This document shows, piece after piece, positions 8,396 to 14,246 of a stretch of DNA of 45,065 nt. The DNA lies in the IMG/VR virus record IMGVR_UViG_3300025047_000026, positions 1 to 45,065 of that record; one strand, given 5' to 3'. Positions within the stretch are counted from its first letter, which is position 1; the number at the start of each line of letters is the position of its first letter. The DNA is from a virus. Under the pieces are notes generated by a model. It was not told the DNA's origin. It worked only from the letters and a program-made list of their open reading frames with translations, and searched no databases. Made by a program: the position numbers and the translations under genes.

Positions 8396-8700
8396 GCCGC
8401 TTCCCCTTTCCGATAGTGTTGGTCGTGGTATGCTTCTGTCAGCCGGAGGATCTCCCGCACCTTCAGGGCGTCCTCTGTCAGCAGGTCGGTTTCGTCGGGA
8501 ATGACCGCGCCGAGATCGTCGCCCAGCATGACCTGAAGGTTCGGGTACAGCAGATGCAGGACCCCGCGCTTCGAGTAGCTTCTGAACAGCCCATCAAGGA
8601 CCATCCGAAGCTCACCGTCTGCGATCTCGTTGAACCGCTCTTGCTGGCTGGGCTCTCTCCGAGCGTGAGCCATAAGGGTGTCGTGGGCGTGGGAGGGCAT
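8392..8700 (-). CDS. hypothetical small phage protein
   Basis: This is a 102-residue protein with no known motif. The ATG at 8700 overlaps the upstream stop as TGATG and is preferred to a TTG start at 8706. The sequence is helical, with a hydrophobic stretch FRSYSKRGVLHLLYPNLQVM that is too polar for a membrane segment. Confidence 0.55.
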   Translation of the reverse strand: MPSHAHDTLMAHARREPSQQERFNEIADGELRMVLDGLFRSYSKRGVLHLLYPNLQVMLGDDLGAVIPDETDLLTEDALKVREILRLTEAYHDQHYRKGEAA

Positions 8701-9020
8701 CACCAAGTCTCCTTGTGTGCGTCCCAGCTCCGGTCTTCCTCGTTCTGCCAGTGAAGCTGCTGCGCCTCGGTTTCCCTGATTGCCGCAGCTTGGTCGCGCA
8801 AGCGCTCCATCGCCATATCGGCATCAACTACGCGCGCTCCGTTCTTTTTCAGCCGGTTAGCGCAGAAGTCAGCAGCGCTGCGCTTCCGATAAACGACCAG
8901 CAAGCCGGGGTTGTCGCTCGTCCACCACAGTCGTTTGCTGATCTTCCGATCAACCAACCCAAGGATGCGGACCCCCATGTTGTGACCCTTGCGGGCGTTA
9001 CAGATGATTGCGAAGGGCAT
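8700..9020 (-). CDS. hypothetical protein, first gene of the leftward operon
   Basis: This is a 106-residue basic protein beginning MPFAIICNARKGHNMGV. The start at 9020 is chosen because GAGGAA lies 8-9 bases upstream; the frame extends to 9077 but would then run through the operator repeats. The segment LLVVYRKRSAADFCANRL may form an alpha/beta unit. As the first gene downstream of operators at 9051-9129 it should be repressed in the lysogen. The function is unknown. Confidence 0.6.
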   Translation of the reverse strand: MPFAIICNARKGHNMGVRILGLVDRKISKRLWWTSDNPGLLVVYRKRSAADFCANRLKKNGARVVDADMAMERLRDQAAAIRETEAQQLHWQNEEDRSWDAHKETW

Positions 9021-9050
9021 GGCTGTCTTCCTCTGTTCGATGAGGAGACC

Positions 9051-9065
9051 ATAGCGAATTGCTAT
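9051..9065. promoter_or_regulatory. operator site 1, ATAGC-GAATT-GCTAT
   Basis: This is a perfect 5-base inverted repeat around a 5-base spacer, lying 31 bases upstream of the start of the leftward operon. It is one of four perfect copies of ATAGC-N5-GCTAT that occur only around the repressor gene, so it is probably bound by the XRE repressor and/or the Cro-like protein. Confidence 0.8.
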
Positions 9066-9075
9066 TATGCTGTCC

Positions 9076-9090
9076 ATAGCGAATTGCTAT
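9076..9090. promoter_or_regulatory. operator site 2, ATAGC-GAATT-GCTAT
   Basis: This copy has the same 15 bases as operator 1 and starts 25 bases from it. A 25-base pitch is about 2.4 helical turns, compatible with cooperative or adjacent dimer binding upstream of the leftward operon. Confidence 0.8.
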
Positions 9091-9114
9091 TTTTTTGCGC
9101 GGGAGTGCGCTTTC

Positions 9115-9129
9115 ATAGCAAATTGTACA
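9115..9129. promoter_or_regulatory. degenerate operator site 3, ATAGC-AAATT-GTACA
   Basis: The left half ATAGC and the spacer resemble the other sites, but the right half is degraded. It lies just past the 3' end of the repressor gene. It may be a weak third site of the leftward operator, as in three-part lambdoid operators. Confidence 0.4.
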
Positions 9130-9140
9130 GATTGCGGGTG

Positions 9141-9476
9141 TTACTTGCGCTCGGCTACGAACCTGGCGAAGTCGGCAACCTCGCGCCGCTTCTCTGGGGT
9201 GAGGCGCTTCAGGGTGACGTCATCGACAATGCCTTCGATGGAAGTCATCGGGCCTTCGCCGGTCAGGAGCCACTGAACGCTTACTGCGTACTTTTTAGAG
9301 TATAGCAGCAACTGCTCTGGGTTGACGCCCCTTCTTCCGGCTTCCTGATCCCGCACGCTCTGGACGTGCACCTTGGGCCGGGCGTCTGCTGCGCTTTGCG
9401 CGGACTCATACCCGGCGGCAATACGCGCCTCTCTCAAGCGCGCGCCAATGATGCGGTCGAACTCTTTCTCTGCCAT
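9141..9476 (-). CDS. XRE-family phage repressor
   Basis: This 111-residue protein has an N-terminal helix-turn-helix of the XRE/CI-Cro type: ARLREARIAAGYESAQSAAD, then VHVQSVRDQEAGRRGVNPEQ and LLLYSKKYAVSVQWLLTGEG. The phrase ending in WLLTGEG is typical of phage repressors. No peptidase-type autocleavage domain is present, so induction would need another route than RecA-stimulated self-cleavage. The gene is bracketed by its likely operators (9051-9129 and 9501-9540) and diverges from a Cro-like gene. Confidence 0.85.
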   Translation of the reverse strand: MAEKEFDRIIGARLREARIAAGYESAQSAADARPKVHVQSVRDQEAGRRGVNPEQLLLYSKKYAVSVQWLLTGEGPMTSIEGIVDDVTLKRLTPEKRREVADFARFVAERK

Positions 9477-9500
9477 GCCGCCCCATTACCACCAAAAAAC

Positions 9501-9515
9501 ATAGCGGTGCGCTAT
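9501..9515. promoter_or_regulatory. operator site 4, ATAGC-GGTGC-GCTAT
   Basis: This is a perfect inverted repeat with different spacer bases, 25 bases upstream of the repressor start codon in the repressor/cro divergent control region. The varied spacer with conserved arms argues for protein recognition of the arms. Confidence 0.8.
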
Positions 9516-9543
9516 TGCCTCAAAGATAGCTATTTGCTATGCA
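9515..9543 (+). promoter_or_regulatory. candidate rightward (cro) promoter
   Basis: TTGCCT (9515-9520) and TATGCA (9538-9543) are separated by 17 bases, with operators 4 and 5 overlapping them. Transcription would begin near 9549-9551, at or next to the second ATG of the Cro-like gene (9550). The -10 match is imperfect. Confidence 0.4.
9526..9540. promoter_or_regulatory. operator site 5, ATAGC-TATTT-GCTAT
   Basis: This is a perfect inverted repeat that starts 25 bases from site 4, the same pitch as sites 1 and 2. It overlaps the candidate -10 region (TATGCA, 9538-9543) of the rightward cro promoter, so occupation would block cro transcription. Confidence 0.8.
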
Positions 9544-9549
9544 ATGATT

Positions 9550-9783
9550 ATGACACACCGGACACATGCAGAGATACTCGCCGATTTAGGCAAGACCTAT
9601 GCCGAACAGGCTACCGCTATTGGCTTTGGGTGCAAAGACCATCAGGTCCGCGATTGGGTGCGCCGCAAAGGCATTCCCCGCGAGTGGCTGCAGCCGGTTG
9701 CTGATGCTCATCCAGACGCAACCCTGAAGGACTTGCTGGCGACAGTTACCGTCAGGCCAGAAGAAGAGAAGGGGGTCGCATAA
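9550..9783 (+). CDS. Cro/YdaS-like regulator, possibly leaderless
   Basis: This 77-residue protein reads HAEILADLGKTYAEQATAIG, then CKDHQVRDWVRRKGIPREWL and QPVADAHPDATLKDLL. The second part is a Cro/YdaS-type helix-turn-helix in which the recognition helix is followed by IPREWLQPV. It is divergent from the repressor gene, as cro is. Two ATGs are available (9544 and 9550), and no purine-rich ribosome site precedes either. Together with the promoter position, translation of a leaderless mRNA from 9550 is possible. Confidence 0.75.
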   Translation: MTHRTHAEILADLGKTYAEQATAIGFGCKDHQVRDWVRRKGIPREWLQPVADAHPDATLKDLLATVTVRPEEEKGVA

Positions 9784-9785
9784 TG

Positions 9786-10028
9786 TCAGGCCCTCAAGCG
9801 TGTCACATTGGGACAGGGGTCCGCATTGCTCACATCTTGGGCGGCCTCTTCGATATCAGCAACTGCCTGAAGGATTCGCAGCGCAACAACCTTCGCCGCA
9901 GCGGGTGTGAGAGCGTAGCTTTTCCCCGTCTCCACGATGGTCATGCCATCCGATCCGTAAGCCGTAGTGCTGACGCGCACCATGCCACGCTCAGCCCTAA
10001 CGTTCCCAGCCGTTTCGATGTACTCCAT
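9786..10028 (-). CDS. hypothetical small phage protein
   Basis: This 80-residue protein reads toward cro. It has a beta-rich N-terminal half and the amphipathic helix LTPAAAKVVALRILQAVADI. The ATG at 10028 is preceded by GAGGG at a good distance; a GTG at 10040 is less likely. A plus-strand frame covering 9783-10250 was judged a shadow because its translation is Cys/His/Arg-rich and irregular. The function is unknown; it may belong to the immunity region. Confidence 0.55.
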   Translation of the reverse strand: MEYIETAGNVRAERGMVRVSTTAYGSDGMTIVETGKSYALTPAAAKVVALRILQAVADIEEAAQDVSNADPCPNVTRLRA

Positions 10029-10249
10029 TGCGTCCCTCACTTCTTGTTCCGTATTTGTTCTTTAGGAGTAGTTTCCTATTTTGTAAATCGGAAGTTTCCC
10101 ATCGCCCCCGTGGCGAGCCGTCACGAAACCGTAATAATTAACCAAGTTCAAGGCTTGACATACCATTGGTACGCGAAATTCGCCGTACTGACACGCACTC
10201 GCAATTCCGCCCGTCAATACGGGAAACTACGTATGCGGGGGAGGGGGTG
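10029..10249. promoter_or_regulatory. divergent control region with several dyads
   Basis: These 221 bases between divergent genes contain repeats that look like regulator sites. AGTTTCC occurs at 10070 and 10093, and its inverted form GGGAAACTAC at 10221. TACCATTGGTA (10161-10171) is a dyad directly after a consensus -35 TTGACA (10155-10160). GTACGCGAAATTCGCCGTAC (10169-10188) is a bulged inverted repeat. No good -10 is seen at 16-18 bases from TTGACA, so the promoter itself is uncertain. Confidence 0.4.
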
Positions 10250-10564
10250 ATGGGCTGGGAGTATGGGTGCGATTACACGCAGGATTATGCTGACGAGCCC
10301 TGCGGCATGATCTGTGCGGATTTTGGGGATGGTGAGGGCGGCGTCATTGTTGACGTGGATGACGCGCATGAAAGCGCGGAACCCAATCGGCTCCATCCTT
10401 GCCCGCATTGCAACACCGAAAAGTACTTGAAAGAAACGGCTGAGTTTTGGGAGGAAGCGTTTTTCGGGGCGAATGGGCGGTGGCCTAACCGCGAAGATGC
10501 CGCGGCCCGGCGAAAGTCGGTCTTTGAGAAATTTGCGCGACCTATTTCCACGGAGGCTTCATGA
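10250..10564 (+). CDS. hypothetical phage protein with CPHC motif
   Basis: This 104-residue acidic protein begins MGWEYGCDYTQDYADEPC and has a CPHC pair near residue 49, perhaps part of a metal site. The start at 10250 follows a very strong purine tract (GGGGGAGGGGG). The upstream extension to 10166 crosses the putative promoter and operator dyads and is unlikely. It is the first gene of the rightward early operon after the divergent region, and ends in an ATGA overlap with the next gene. Confidence 0.6.
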   Translation: MGWEYGCDYTQDYADEPCGMICADFGDGEGGVIVDVDDAHESAEPNRLHPCPHCNTEKYLKETAEFWEEAFFGANGRWPNREDAAARRKSVFEKFARPISTEAS

Positions 10565-10704
10565 CCCTCCTCCATTTCCTCCGCTTCACCTTCCCCTCTG
10601 AACAGTTGCGCAAGTCTCTCTTGATCCTGGTCCTGTCAGCGGCGCTCTGGATCGGGATTTCCGCCCTGTGCTGGGCCGTCCTGCGGTTCATGGGAGGGGT
10701 GTGA
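10561..10704 (+). CDS. small single-span membrane protein
   Basis: This 47-residue protein has one hydrophobic span (residues about 20-41, SLLILVLSAALWIGISALCW). The start overlaps the previous stop as ATGA, and the stop overlaps the next ATG as TGATG. The last 66 bases (10642-10707) recur almost unchanged at 11260-11325, where they form the tail of a chimeric gene. The function is unknown. Confidence 0.6.
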   Translation: MTLLHFLRFTFPSEQLRKSLLILVLSAALWIGISALCWAVLRFMGGV

Positions 10705-11069
10705 TGCCGATCAATCCCGAACGCATGAAACTCTATCCCGGTGGCTCCATTCACTCGAAGGAATGGAAGGCTATCAGGGAGGACATTCTCGACCGCGCTG
10801 ATCACGCCTGTGAGGGAACACCGCAGCATCCGGATTGCGAAGCCGTGAACTACGAGCCGCATCCTGAGACCGGCTCCAAGGTCATTCTCACCATAGCGCA
10901 CATGGACTGGGACGAAACCAATAACGATCACGACAATCTGAAGGCCCTCTGCCAGCGCTGCCACAATAAGTGGGATGCGCCTCAGCGTCAGAAGAATGCC
11001 GCCAAAACCCGCCGCCGGAAGTCCGATCAGATCGATCTGGAAGACTGGCTCGAAACGGCAGGCCACTGA
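10704..11069 (+). CDS. HNH endonuclease
   Basis: This 121-residue protein has an HNH/zinc core: C36 and C45, AHMDWD (H66), DNLKALC (N78) and C83-QR-C86-H87 with NKWD. HNH proteins of this size in phages are free-standing nicking or cleaving enzymes. Cysteine pairs probably bind structural zinc. It is coupled to its neighbours by overlaps. The 3' end (CTCGAAACGGCAGGCCACTG) is identical to the 3' end of the gene at 11322-11675, a recombination boundary. Confidence 0.8.
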   Translation: MPINPERMKLYPGGSIHSKEWKAIREDILDRADHACEGTPQHPDCEAVNYEPHPETGSKVILTIAHMDWDETNNDHDNLKALCQRCHNKWDAPQRQKNAAKTRRRKSDQIDLEDWLETAGH

Positions 11070-11263
11070 CATGAACCGGGGGACAGAGACACCGCTGAGA
11101 GTCCTGGTTGCCTGCGAGTATTCCGGGCGCGTGCGGGATGCCTTCATTCGCGCCGGCCATGACGCCCTGTCCTGTGACCTTCTGCCAACCGAAGTTGCCG
11201 GACCCCACCACCAGGGCGACGTGACGGAGCTGCTTGGCGATGGCTGGGATCTGATGGTTGCGC
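11049..11263 (+). repeat. repeat copy A of methylase 5' region (pairs with 11655-11869)
   Basis: These 215 bases match 11655-11869 with about 20 differences by eye (roughly 91 % identity). The first 53 bases or so are identical. Most differences fall at third codon positions, so both copies were under coding constraint before they were brought together. Confidence 0.9.
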
Positions 11264-11322
11264 TCTGGATCGGGATTTCCGCCCTGTGCTGGGCCGTCCT
11301 GCGGTTCATGGGAGGGGCGTGA
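11071..11322 (+). pseudogene. truncated methylase fused to membrane-protein tail (chimeric ORF)
   Basis: Residues 1-64 are the N-terminus of the cytosine-methylase-like protein encoded again at 11677. Right before the catalytic HPPC motif the frame switches to the last 19 residues of the small membrane protein of 10561-10704 (LWIGISALCWAVLRF and on). The junction at 11260-11263 is a GCGC shared by both parents. The 83-residue product would lack the catalytic site but gain a hydrophobic tail. The frame stays open and coupled to the next gene, so a product may be made. Confidence 0.75.
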
Positions 11323-11325
11323 TGC
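11260..11325 (+). repeat. second copy of the membrane-protein gene 3' end (pairs with 10642-10707)
   Basis: These 66 bases are identical to 10642-10707 except one T/C change (10700 versus 11318). The copy forms the 3' end of the chimeric frame and supplies the TGATG start overlap to the next gene. Confidence 0.9.
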
Positions 11326-11675
11326 GGCTTTATTCGATCTGGCACACAGAACTTCAGAAGTTCTACAAGGGCGATGACTGGAATGGTCGGCACTATTGGT
11401 CCGGCACTCCCCGCTATTGGCAAACCATCGACGGCATCAAGAAAAACCTCCTTCGCCTTGGCAGCGAATACAGGGGCGAAACGTCGTACAGTGATGGCCC
11501 GTGGGCTGATGATGAAGACGTGTATGGCTTCAAGCGGTACGCGAATTTCGACATCAGCAAGCTCGCTGCAATCGAGATTATTGTAACCGATGTCGCCGTG
11601 CTTGGGGAGACCCGCGTTTCCCCGGCGTCCCTGTTCGATGAGTCCGTCCCGCCCCTCGAAACGGCAGGCCACTGA
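11322..11675 (+). CDS. hypothetical phage protein
   Basis: This 117-residue protein is rich in aromatic residues in its first half (LYSIWHTELQKFYKGDDWNG, RHYWSGTPRYW), with the later strand FDISKLAAIEIIVTDVAVL. It is not recognised. It occupies the same place in the second repeat unit as the HNH gene does in the first: between the membrane-protein tail and the methylase start. Its 3' end shares the LETAGH sequence with the HNH gene. Confidence 0.65.
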   Translation: MRLYSIWHTELQKFYKGDDWNGRHYWSGTPRYWQTIDGIKKNLLRLGSEYRGETSYSDGPWADDEDVYGFKRYANFDISKLAAIEIIVTDVAVLGETRVSPASLFDESVPPLETAGH

Positions 11676-11869
11676 CATGAACCGGGGGACAGAGACACCG
11701 CTGAGAGTTCTGGTCGCCTGCGAATATTCCGGGCGTGTGCGGGATGCCTTCATTCGCGCCGGCCACGACGCCCTGTCCTGCGACCTTCTGCCGACAGAGA
11801 TACCCGGCCCTCACTACCAGGGCGACGTGACAGATCTGCTTGGCGATGGCTGGGACCTTCTGGTTGCGC
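11655..11869 (+). repeat. repeat copy B of methylase 5' region
   Basis: This is the partner of 11049-11263. This copy continues into the intact methylase-like gene. Confidence 0.9.
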
Positions 11870-12291
11870 ACCCCCCCTGCACGCATCTGGCAGTCTCCGG
11901 GGCGCGCTGGTTCAAGGACAAGCAGGCGGAACAGGTCGAGGCGCTGGACTTCGTGCGACTGCTTCTGGATGCGCCGATCCCCCGCATTGCTCTGGAAAAC
12001 CCCGTCAGCGTGATTTCCTCCCATATCCGCAAGCCTGACCAGATCATCCAGCCCTGGCAGTTCGGGCATGGAGAGACCAAGGCCACCTGTCTGTGGCTGA
12101 AGAACCTGTCAGGGCTGGAGCCCACCAATATCGTTGAGGGCCGGGAAGCCCGCGTCCACCGCATGGCGCCCGGCCCTGACCGCTGGAAAGAGCGCTCCCG
12201 CACGTTCGAGGGCGTTGCCCAGGCTATGGCGGATCAGTGGGGCACACGTGAGCTCGTGCAGCCTTCTCTCTTCGACGAGGTGGCCGCATGA
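11677..12291 (+). CDS. phage DNA (cytosine) methylase-like protein
   Basis: This 204-residue protein is of a compact phage family related to C5-cytosine methyltransferases. It has a motif-I-like start VLVACEYSGRVRDAF (11-25), the catalytic-type AHPPCTHLAVSG (64-75, C68), and a motif-VI-like ALENPVSVI (106-114). It then has a family-specific stretch with WQFGHGETKATCLWLKNL. The large target-recognition region of classical enzymes is missing, so specificity is unclear. It probably modifies phage DNA or is a relic of such an enzyme. A truncated second copy lies upstream. Confidence 0.75.
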   Translation: MNRGTETPLRVLVACEYSGRVRDAFIRAGHDALSCDLLPTEIPGPHYQGDVTDLLGDGWDLLVAHPPCTHLAVSGARWFKDKQAEQVEALDFVRLLLDAPIPRIALENPVSVISSHIRKPDQIIQPWQFGHGETKATCLWLKNLSGLEPTNIVEGREARVHRMAPGPDRWKERSRTFEGVAQAMADQWGTRELVQPSLFDEVAA

Positions 12292-12411
12292 CAGACCGCA
12301 TCCCTTCTGCTGACGAGCGCCGTTGCCCGGCCTGTCCTGAACTCAGCCCATTATTACGGCCTGACCCCAGCCGGGCGCGCCGTCACTCAGCAACAAGGAG
12401 AAGCGGCGTGA
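12291..12411 (+). pseudogene. possible 3' remnant of a lost gene
   Basis: In the frame that continues past the methylase stop, about 39 codons lead to HYYGLTPAGRAVTQQQGEAA and a TGA at 12409-12411. The LTPAGRA phrase is typical of a genuine protein C-terminus. The frame has no ATG, GTG or TTG start. Its stop overlaps a GTG that has AAGGAG before it, as a normal gene junction would. It looks like the tail of a gene whose front was deleted. Confidence 0.4.
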
Positions 12412-12641
12412 CCGAAGACCAGAAAGACAAACGTATCTCTGAACTGGAGGAAGCTCTTAGAAGTGCTGAAATAGCAATCAATCCGCGTGACCGCGAAATG
12501 CTTTCCTTTAGCACCTGGAACGACAGGTTAAAGGCAGCAACGGACACGATCTTTACTGCTCTCAATGAGCCTAACCCGTGGATGCCGGATGGCACATTGG
12601 TTGTATCGGGCTCTCCTCCTGAAAAGGAGCCAAGCGCATGA
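12408..12641 (+). CDS. hypothetical small phage protein
   Basis: This 77-residue protein begins TEDQKDKRISELEEALRSAE (helical, possibly coiled coil) and ends with a Pro-rich tail. The GTG at 12408 is chosen because AAGGAG precedes it and it overlaps the stop of the remnant frame as GTGA. An in-frame ATG at 12288, overlapping the methylase stop, would add 40 residues that look like the remnant read in the wrong frame. The function is unknown. Confidence 0.55.
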   Translation: MTEDQKDKRISELEEALRSAEIAINPRDREMLSFSTWNDRLKAATDTIFTALNEPNPWMPDGTLVVSGSPPEKEPSA

Positions 12642-12697
12642 CCCGCCCCAACCGTCCCCACCCAACTCTCAAAAACAAACAGGGGGTATATTGCTGA
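12638..12697 (+). CDS. possible 19-residue linker peptide gene
   Basis: An ATG overlaps the previous stop (ATGA), and the 19-codon frame ends in a TGATG that gives the next start. It may only serve translational coupling. No family is recognised. Confidence 0.3.
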   Translation: MTRPNRPHPTLKNKQGVYC

Positions 12698-13086
12698 TGC
12701 AAAAGCTTCGCACACTCATTCGGTGGGAGTTCATCCGGCTTGGCTATCAGAAGGGCCTGACCCCGACGGAGATCGCCGCCTTCATTGGCTGGACCCCTGA
12801 AAGCGTAAAGGTTCGCGCTTCGGCTCTCAAATGCACCAAGAGCCAGAAGGCGGCCGCTCTCGACCGTGAGCAGACAAAGCGCCTCACGGCCCGCAGGAGA
12901 AGCGCACGAGGCGGCGTAGCAGCGGCCCTGGTAAACCGTGACCCCGCTCCGATCACCCTTGTCGGCCCACACTGGTCAGTGCCCCTTCGCAAGGGCGTCC
13001 AGCATTCCGACAATCTCCGCCTCCCATCCAACCCAAAGCGCGCCCTCGCTGACATGCAGGCAGAGCTGGAAAGGGGGCAGGGATGA
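12697..13086 (+). CDS. helix-turn-helix DNA-binding protein
   Basis: This 129-residue basic protein has a clear helix-turn-helix near residues 22-45 (GLTPTEIAAFIGWTPESVKV), followed by basic segments (TKRLTARRRSARGG). It resembles small phage regulators or the sigma-region-4-like fold. It lies just upstream of the replication gene and overlaps it by 4 bases. It could regulate early or replication genes; the target is unknown. The stretch upstream of 12697 in the same frame is not credible coding. Confidence 0.6.
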   Translation: MQKLRTLIRWEFIRLGYQKGLTPTEIAAFIGWTPESVKVRASALKCTKSQKAAALDREQTKRLTARRRSARGGVAAALVNRDPAPITLVGPHWSVPLRKGVQHSDNLRLPSNPKRALADMQAELERGQG

Positions 13087-13970
13087 GCAAGCACGTTGTC
13101 TCACTCGTCTACTCTCGCAAGGCGGGGTCGCTGCTGCGCAAGGCCGTCCTCGCATACATGGCAGACGTGGCGAACCATGACGGCACCGGCGTGTGGTCTT
13201 CCAAGCAGAGAATAGCCGACGAAATCGAGGCCAGCAAGAAGGGCGTCAAAGAGTGCATCAAGGCGCTCGTCGCTGACGGAATCTTGTCAGAAGTCGGCAA
13301 ACGAAAGTGCGCCAACGGGCACACGATTGAGTACGCCATCAACCTAGATGTTGTGGCTGCGCTAGAGCCGATGCCCCACCAAAAGGGGGAGGGGGGTAAT
13401 TTTACCCCCGGTACCGAGGTGCCCCCCACGGGGGAACTGGATGCCCCCCACGGGGGAACTGAGGTACCCCAAACCGTCCTTAACCGTCCTAAACCATCTA
13501 ATTCTGACGAATTAGATTTAGGCGACACACAGTCCGAACAGCCAAAACGCAAAGCTGCCCCAAGGGGCGCGGCTCGTGGTTCTCGCATTCCCGAAAACTG
13601 GGCACCCAGCCCGAAAGACTATGCCTATGCGTCCAGCAAGGGCGTGACCCCTGAGGAGATCAACAATGAGGCAGAAAGATTCTACAACCACTGGATTTCA
13701 GCCACTGGCAGAAGCGCTACCAAGCTCAGCTGGGAAGCCACATGGCGCAACTGGATCATCGGTGACTACGGCATTGTCGAACGGAAGCGCAAGGCCGCAG
13801 AGCGAGCCGCCAGCTTCGCCAGCAAAAATGGCGGAAAGCTTGGCACCTTTGACCGACTTGATCGAAAGCTGGAGGCAGCTGCCTCACGGCAAGACGCTCG
13901 GTTCGACGATGAGCGAGACGGAGGCCAAGGCTACACTATCGATGCTGAAGCCACTCGTCTCGCCGGGTGA
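13083..13970 (+). CDS. phage replication initiator, lambda O-like
   Basis: This 295-residue protein has an N-terminal winged helix (residues about 5-95; SLLRKAVLAYMADVANHDG, then SSKQRIADEIEASKKGVKE and IKALVADGILSEVGKR) of the phage O/DnaD-like type. A low-complexity linker (about 103-165) follows, then a C-terminal domain starting RIPENWAPSPKDYAYASSKG and ending SWEATWRNWI, common in phage replication proteins. The linker is encoded by repeated DNA that looks like an origin, the same layout as lambda O. It should bind those repeats and recruit helicase-loading factors. Confidence 0.8.
   Translation: MSKHVVSLVYSRKAGSLLRKAVLAYMADVANHDGTGVWSSKQRIADEIEASKKGVKECIKALVADGILSEVGKRKCANGHTIEYAINLDVVAALEPMPHQKGEGGNFTPGTEVPPTGELDAPHGGTEVPQTVLNRPKPSNSDELDLGDTQSEQPKRKAAPRGAARGSRIPENWAPSPKDYAYASSKGVTPEEINNEAERFYNHWISATGRSATKLSWEATWRNWIIGDYGIVERKRKAAERAASFASKNGGKLGTFDRLDRKLEAAASRQDARFDDERDGGQGYTIDAEATRLAG
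13391..13515 (+). other. candidate replication origin inside the O-like gene
   Basis: Four elements lie in a row. An 8-bp inverted repeat GGGGGTAA-TT-TTACCCCC spans 13392-13409. Two 20-base direct repeats TGCCCCCCACGGGGGAACTG lie at 13420-13439 and 13442-13461 (22-base pitch). Three 10-base repeats run AAACCGTCCT, TAACCGTCCT, AAACCATCTA (13471-13500). A 7-bp hairpin CTAATTC-TGAC-GAATTAG spans 13498-13515 in an AT-rich patch. The 22- and 10-base pitches are not multiples of three, so the repeats are read in different frames and must be conserved as DNA. Confidence 0.65.
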
Positions 13971-14226
13971 GCCTGTGCAGGTATCGAAGATCGTCCAGCG
14001 TTTGCTCGCAGTGTATCCCGGCAAGGGCGACCAGCCAGACAGCGTTGCGGAGGATTGGGTGCGCATCCTGAAGGATGAGCCCCTGGCGAGCATCTGGGCG
14101 GCTTACGAGAAGACGATCCGCCGTCCGGGCACGTTCGCGCCGTCACCGGGGGATTTCCTCGCAGAAGTGCAAAAGCACGCCGCGATGGTGAACCGCCTTC
14201 GCCTTTCGATTTCCGACAGAACTTAA
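13909..14226 (+). CDS. hypothetical protein in the position of a helicase loader (P-like)
   Basis: This 105-residue protein reads LKPLVSPGEPVQVSKIVQRL, then LAVYPGKGDQPDSVAEDWVR and PGTFAPSPGDFLAEVQKHA. Similar short proteins follow O-like genes in alphaproteobacterial phages, and the pattern recalls proteins placed as helicase loaders, but I cannot show activity. The start at 13909 overlaps the O-like gene by 62 bases. An earlier ATG at 13828 is possible. The frame remains open back to 13666 inside the O-like gene. Confidence 0.5.
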   Translation: MSETEAKATLSMLKPLVSPGEPVQVSKIVQRLLAVYPGKGDQPDSVAEDWVRILKDEPLASIWAAYEKTIRRPGTFAPSPGDFLAEVQKHAAMVNRLRLSISDRT

Positions 14227-14246
14227 ACCAACAGGGGGACTAAACC

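Noticed and set aside
9783-10250. Plus-strand 155-codon frame after cro
   Set aside because: Its composition is irregular and it crosses the control region; the minus-strand gene at 9786-10028 has a ribosome site and a better helical pattern.
10542-11753. 403-codon reverse-strand frame with internal duplicate segments
   Set aside because: It simply mirrors the duplicated plus-strand DNA; the plus-strand genes have coupled starts and recognisable domains.
13420-13500. CRISPR array
   Set aside because: The repeats are only two or three, very close together, without unique spacers of constant length, and inside a coding gene; an origin explains them better.
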